From Segatella albensis DSM 11370 = JCM 12258 (lineage in GTDB: Bacteria > Bacteroidota > Bacteroidia > Bacteroidales > Bacteroidaceae), in assembly GCF_000426565.1 (NCBI RefSeq), contig NZ_AUFP01000002.1:1-64000 (forward strand): 64,000 nt of DNA, in the 5' to 3' direction. Both the position numbers and the translations under genes were made by a program. Below, piece after piece: positions 62,401-64,000 of the stretch. The notes below the pieces were generated by a model, which was not told the DNA's origin, ran no database searches, and saw only the letters and a program-made list of their open reading frames with translations. The stretch's first letter is position 1. The number at the start of each line of letters is the position of its first letter.

Positions 62401-63413
62401 TCGACCTGACACGTTCTCTCGTGGAACTTCACTATGGTAATATCGAGGCTCATAATAACGAAGACAAGGGTTGCGAATTTGTCGTTACCATTCCGTTAGG
62501 TAATGAGCATCTGAAACCTGAAGAGATGATTTCTGATTCTCTTGATGCTGAAGAGGAGAAACGTATAGAGGCACAGAATGATGTTGAGGAAACGATTGTA
62601 GATGATGACATCGAAGATGTTCTAAACACGGAGACAACAGGTAAGGGTAAACGTACTACGGTTGCCATCGTGGAGGACGACGAGGAGATTTCCAAATATC
62701 TTGAGAGTGAGTTGGGAAGAGACTATAAGATCACAACTTATCCAAATGGTAAGGATGCGTTGGAAGGTATCCTCCGCAAGGAAAGACCTAACTTGGTGAT
62801 TAGTGATGTCATGATGCCGGAAATGGACGGAAACACGCTCTGTGCTAATCTCAAGAACAATATCAATACCAATGATATTCCGGTCATCCTGCTGACGGCA
62901 AAGAGCCGTGACGAGGACAGACTGGAGGGATTGGAAACCGGTGCTGATGCTTTCATCGTGAAACCTTTCAATATGGATATTCTTCGTCGTACTGTTGTCA
63001 ACTTATTACAGCAGAGGCAGACTCTTCGCAACAAATTCAATGGCAATGAGTCGCAAAAGAGCAGAATTGACGAGATCAAGATGCAGAGTCCTGACGAGAA
63101 ATTGTTGGAGAGAATCATGGGCGTTATCAACGCTAACATCAGCAATCCTGAGTTAAGTGTCAATATGATTTCTGAACAGGTGGGTATCAGCCGTGTCCAT
63201 TTATACCGTAAGATGAAGGAGCTGACAAACCAAACTCCTCATGGTTTCATCCGTAACATACGATTACAACAGGCTGCCAAACTGTTGAAACAGCAAGGAC
63301 AGAATGTAACGGATGTGATGTATGCTTGTGGATTCAACAATCCGGCTTCTTTCTCAACTACATTCAAGGCTCTCTATGGTGTTTCGCCTCGTGATTATAT
63401 GAATCAGAAATAA
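59424..63413 (+). CDS. Hybrid two-component sensor-regulator (HTCS) of the xylan locus
   Basis: 1329 residues (1322 if the ATG at 59445, which begins the signal-like MKLNFLILLLLLTLRISAQ, is used). Periplasmic double propeller of Reg_prop repeats (about 30-650; examples GYIWIATRNGLSRYDGY, GNLWVGTDKDGLYLLD), a YYY domain (about 690-760), a membrane helix (YLFYIILLVFGVFEYL), HisKA with NISHEIRTPM, HATPase with NIISNAFKYT and GTGIGLDL, a receiver domain (VEDDEEI, VISDVMMPEMDG, LLTAKS, KPF) and a C-terminal AraC-type HTH (VHLYRKMKELTNQ, YACGFNNPASFSTTFKALYG). It senses xylan products and activates the locus. The kinase G1 box reads DDGEKI instead of DxGxGI. Same role as XynR of P. bryantii by position. 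Confidence 0.93.
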   Translation: MRSKKLTMKLNFLILLLLLTLRISAQTGKFYNTDNQLPSSFVNQVYQDSQGYIWIATRNGLSRYDGYQFKNFTNDDLTSVYINCICEDSKHDLYFGSNTNVQRFHNGAFETIHLYDKNTKREISTYVTSIIENKQGKILISTSGYGLLQLKDNTAMALGGATAKVLFIRKMVEDSKGRLWIIDDKQGLLCVFHNKLQKVSIPKETRTYLRDICEDARGNIYVATIGQGLFKLNNSNQTFEKIPAAGNLPISSFHITRNGLFLLGCDGNGLYTFDPKTNLITNNPFYSPETDLTHTKVYSIIEDQSGNIWLGLFQKGVFMQPVQHSIFGYLGAKLGTHNVIGSNCVSAVLRDHLGNLWVGTDKDGLYLLDSHRNLIRHYTNVPSTILALTETKDGKIWLGSYEEGMGYVSASSSAYTPHNLNIGEHTSVYTIAKDHHDNLWIGTMGQGIIYLDPSTGKQKRFVAPQNNNTRHMNCLTNNFIGKIILSRDGKRMYAATSVGVVCLDLTKNSWLSTFGVNCPNFGTYCTTVHEGLDGFIYVGTNYGLYRYDQKNKKTKIITIKDGLPCNGIASIEHDHLGRLWIGTYHGLCCMNPKNLNMNCFYTDKGLQGNEFTDGASFMTQDGKNAFFGGVGGVTWFETDAKLNQTWKANVTLTSIVSGNQEILGYMEDDKNEDEEYTFDYEDNSLSLHLSTLTYDDPDNITYLYSINNEKWNKLQPGSNEINFSHLSPGTYHFRVKAMLNNQQSSEKEFTIIVKSPWYRSSIAYLFYIILLVFGVFEYLQYRKRREEARLKLQEHIHAEEMGEAKLKFFMNISHEIRTPMTLIISPLLQLMKENKDLHHQHVYETMRRNAERILHLINQMMDLRKIDKGQMAMHMRETNMISFIDDVRTLFAEQARNKKINLKFEHDCDRLPVWIDRSNFDKILVNIISNAFKYTKVGGNITIKLTHTAEECKIAISDDGEKIAEDKLERIFDRFYQTPTTANDRHIGTGIGLDLTRSLVELHYGNIEAHNNEDKGCEFVVTIPLGNEHLKPEEMISDSLDAEEEKRIEAQNDVEETIVDDDIEDVLNTETTGKGKRTTVAIVEDDEEISKYLESELGRDYKITTYPNGKDALEGILRKERPNLVISDVMMPEMDGNTLCANLKNNINTNDIPVILLTAKSRDEDRLEGLETGADAFIVKPFNMDILRRTVVNLLQQRQTLRNKFNGNESQKSRIDEIKMQSPDEKLLERIMGVINANISNPELSVNMISEQVGISRVHLYRKMKELTNQTPHGFIRNIRLQQAAKLLKQQGQNVTDVMYACGFNNPASFSTTFKALYGVSPRDYMNQK

Positions 63414-63477
63414 GCAAGGAACTTGAGTTGGCATAATATTTGCATCATCAAGGATATATAATCAAACAAATAATAAT

Positions 63478-64000
63478 ATGGCAGCAGGAAAATGGATAGG
63501 CGGAGCCTTAGGCTGGATTACAGGAGGTCCTCTCGGAGCTCTTGTAGGGTTTGCAATGGGATATCTTTTCGATAAAGGATTAGATAATTACAGCGAAAAC
63601 GATACGTATATTAATCGTGAATACGATGATTATGGGTCAACACATCGACAATATCGACAAGAAGAGCAACGAAATTCCTTCATGTTCTCTTTATTGGTCC
63701 TCACAGCCTACATCATTCGCGCCGACGGTAAGGTGATGCATTCTGAGATGGAAGTAGTAAGAAACTTCCTTCGACAGAATTTCGGAGAATCCGCAAAGGT
63801 ACAAGGAGAACAAATACTGTTGAAGATCTTTGAACAACAGAAGAATATAGGAGCCCAACAGTTTGAAAGTGTTATCCGTGACAGTTGTCATCAGATTGCT
63901 GTCTATATGCCTTTTGAACAGCGTTTACAACTCATCAACTTCTTGACGATTATAGCCAGAGCCGATGGTATTGTAGCGACAGAAGAGGTAAAAGCTATAA
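63478..64000 (+). CDS. TerB/DjlA-like membrane-associated protein (3' end outside window)
   Basis: 174 codons from ATG 63478 to the edge. An N-terminal Gly-rich hydrophobic segment (GGALGWITGGPLGALVGFAMGYLF) resembles glycine-zipper membrane anchors; a charged linker follows; then a TerB-like helical domain (about 60-174; LLVLTAYIIRADGKVMHSEMEVVRNFL split by helices, FLTIIARADGIVATEEV), with the paired acidic RADG motifs of the family. DjlA-type proteins add a J domain at the C terminus, which would lie outside. It starts 64 nt after the HTCS gene on the same strand; a link to xylan use is not indicated. Confidence 0.78.
   Translation, partial: MAAGKWIGGALGWITGGPLGALVGFAMGYLFDKGLDNYSENDTYINREYDDYGSTHRQYRQEEQRNSFMFSLLVLTAYIIRADGKVMHSEMEVVRNFLRQNFGESAKVQGEQILLKIFEQQKNIGAQQFESVIRDSCHQIAVYMPFEQRLQLINFLTIIARADGIVATEEVKAI

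Overview
The window reads as a chromosomal segment of a gut or rumen Bacteroidota of the Prevotellaceae, most like the Prevotella/Segatella copri or P. bryantii group. This rests on SusC/SusD pairs, a hybrid two-component regulator, lipoproteins with Cys-Ser-Ser-Asp type export signals, and dozens of promoters with the Bacteroidota -7 element TAnnTTTG. No rRNA, tRNA, prophage, insertion sequence or CRISPR array was seen. All assignments come from reading the sequence; no database search was possible.

Layout. 1-2.8 kb: end of an unknown gene, a possible cloverleaf-shaped small RNA, a secreted coiled-coil protein and glutamate synthase small subunit (gltD). 2.9-9.6 kb, minus strand: an aromatic amino-acid operon (pheA, aminotransferase, DAHP synthase-chorismate mutase, tyrA) running into a GH2 glycosidase. 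It is preceded by a complete transcription attenuator: promoter, a leader peptide with a Phe/Tyr run, antiterminator and terminator. 9.8-14.5 kb: TPR protein, secreted proteins, and a copper chaperone plus a P1B ATPase that appears to lack its nucleotide-binding domain. 14.6-25.8 kb: an exopolysaccharide locus: TolC-like channel, HlyD-like adaptor, zinc-ribbon (TackOD1-like) regulator and GT2 synthase in four overlapping genes, then a UDP-HexNAc dehydrogenase, a large surface lipoprotein and a divergent WecB-like protein. 25.8-38.7 kb: housekeeping and membrane-quality genes (SPFH/NfeD, M48 protease, FKBP isomerase, aroC, pyrD/pyrK, an XRE regulator, holA with a solitary HsdR-N-like nuclease, and an AAA-CYTH fusion).

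38.8-63.4 kb is a xylan utilisation locus. On the minus strand it runs xusA-xusB-xusC-xusD-xusE (two SusC/SusD pairs and a surface glycan-binding protein), a GH10 xylanase with an inserted binding module, and a GH43 enzyme. GH3 and GH95 enzymes and a TSUP permease lie upstream, and the 1329-aa HTCS sensor-regulator is divergent. Surface proteins bind and cut xylan, the SusCD pairs import oligosaccharides, periplasmic GH43/GH3/GH95 enzymes trim them, and the HTCS senses products and activates the locus. The window ends in a TerB-like gene.

The most notable new structure is a shared operator: two heptamers 21 bp apart, with the proximal one exactly 31 nt before a TAnnTTTG element. It stands before xusA, before GH95 and, third, before a terminator-ended stretch of about 165 nt with no ORF, which predicts a xylan-responsive small RNA. 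A second unexplained element is a 22-bp palindromic tandem repeat (GTTAAC core) in three intergenic gaps.
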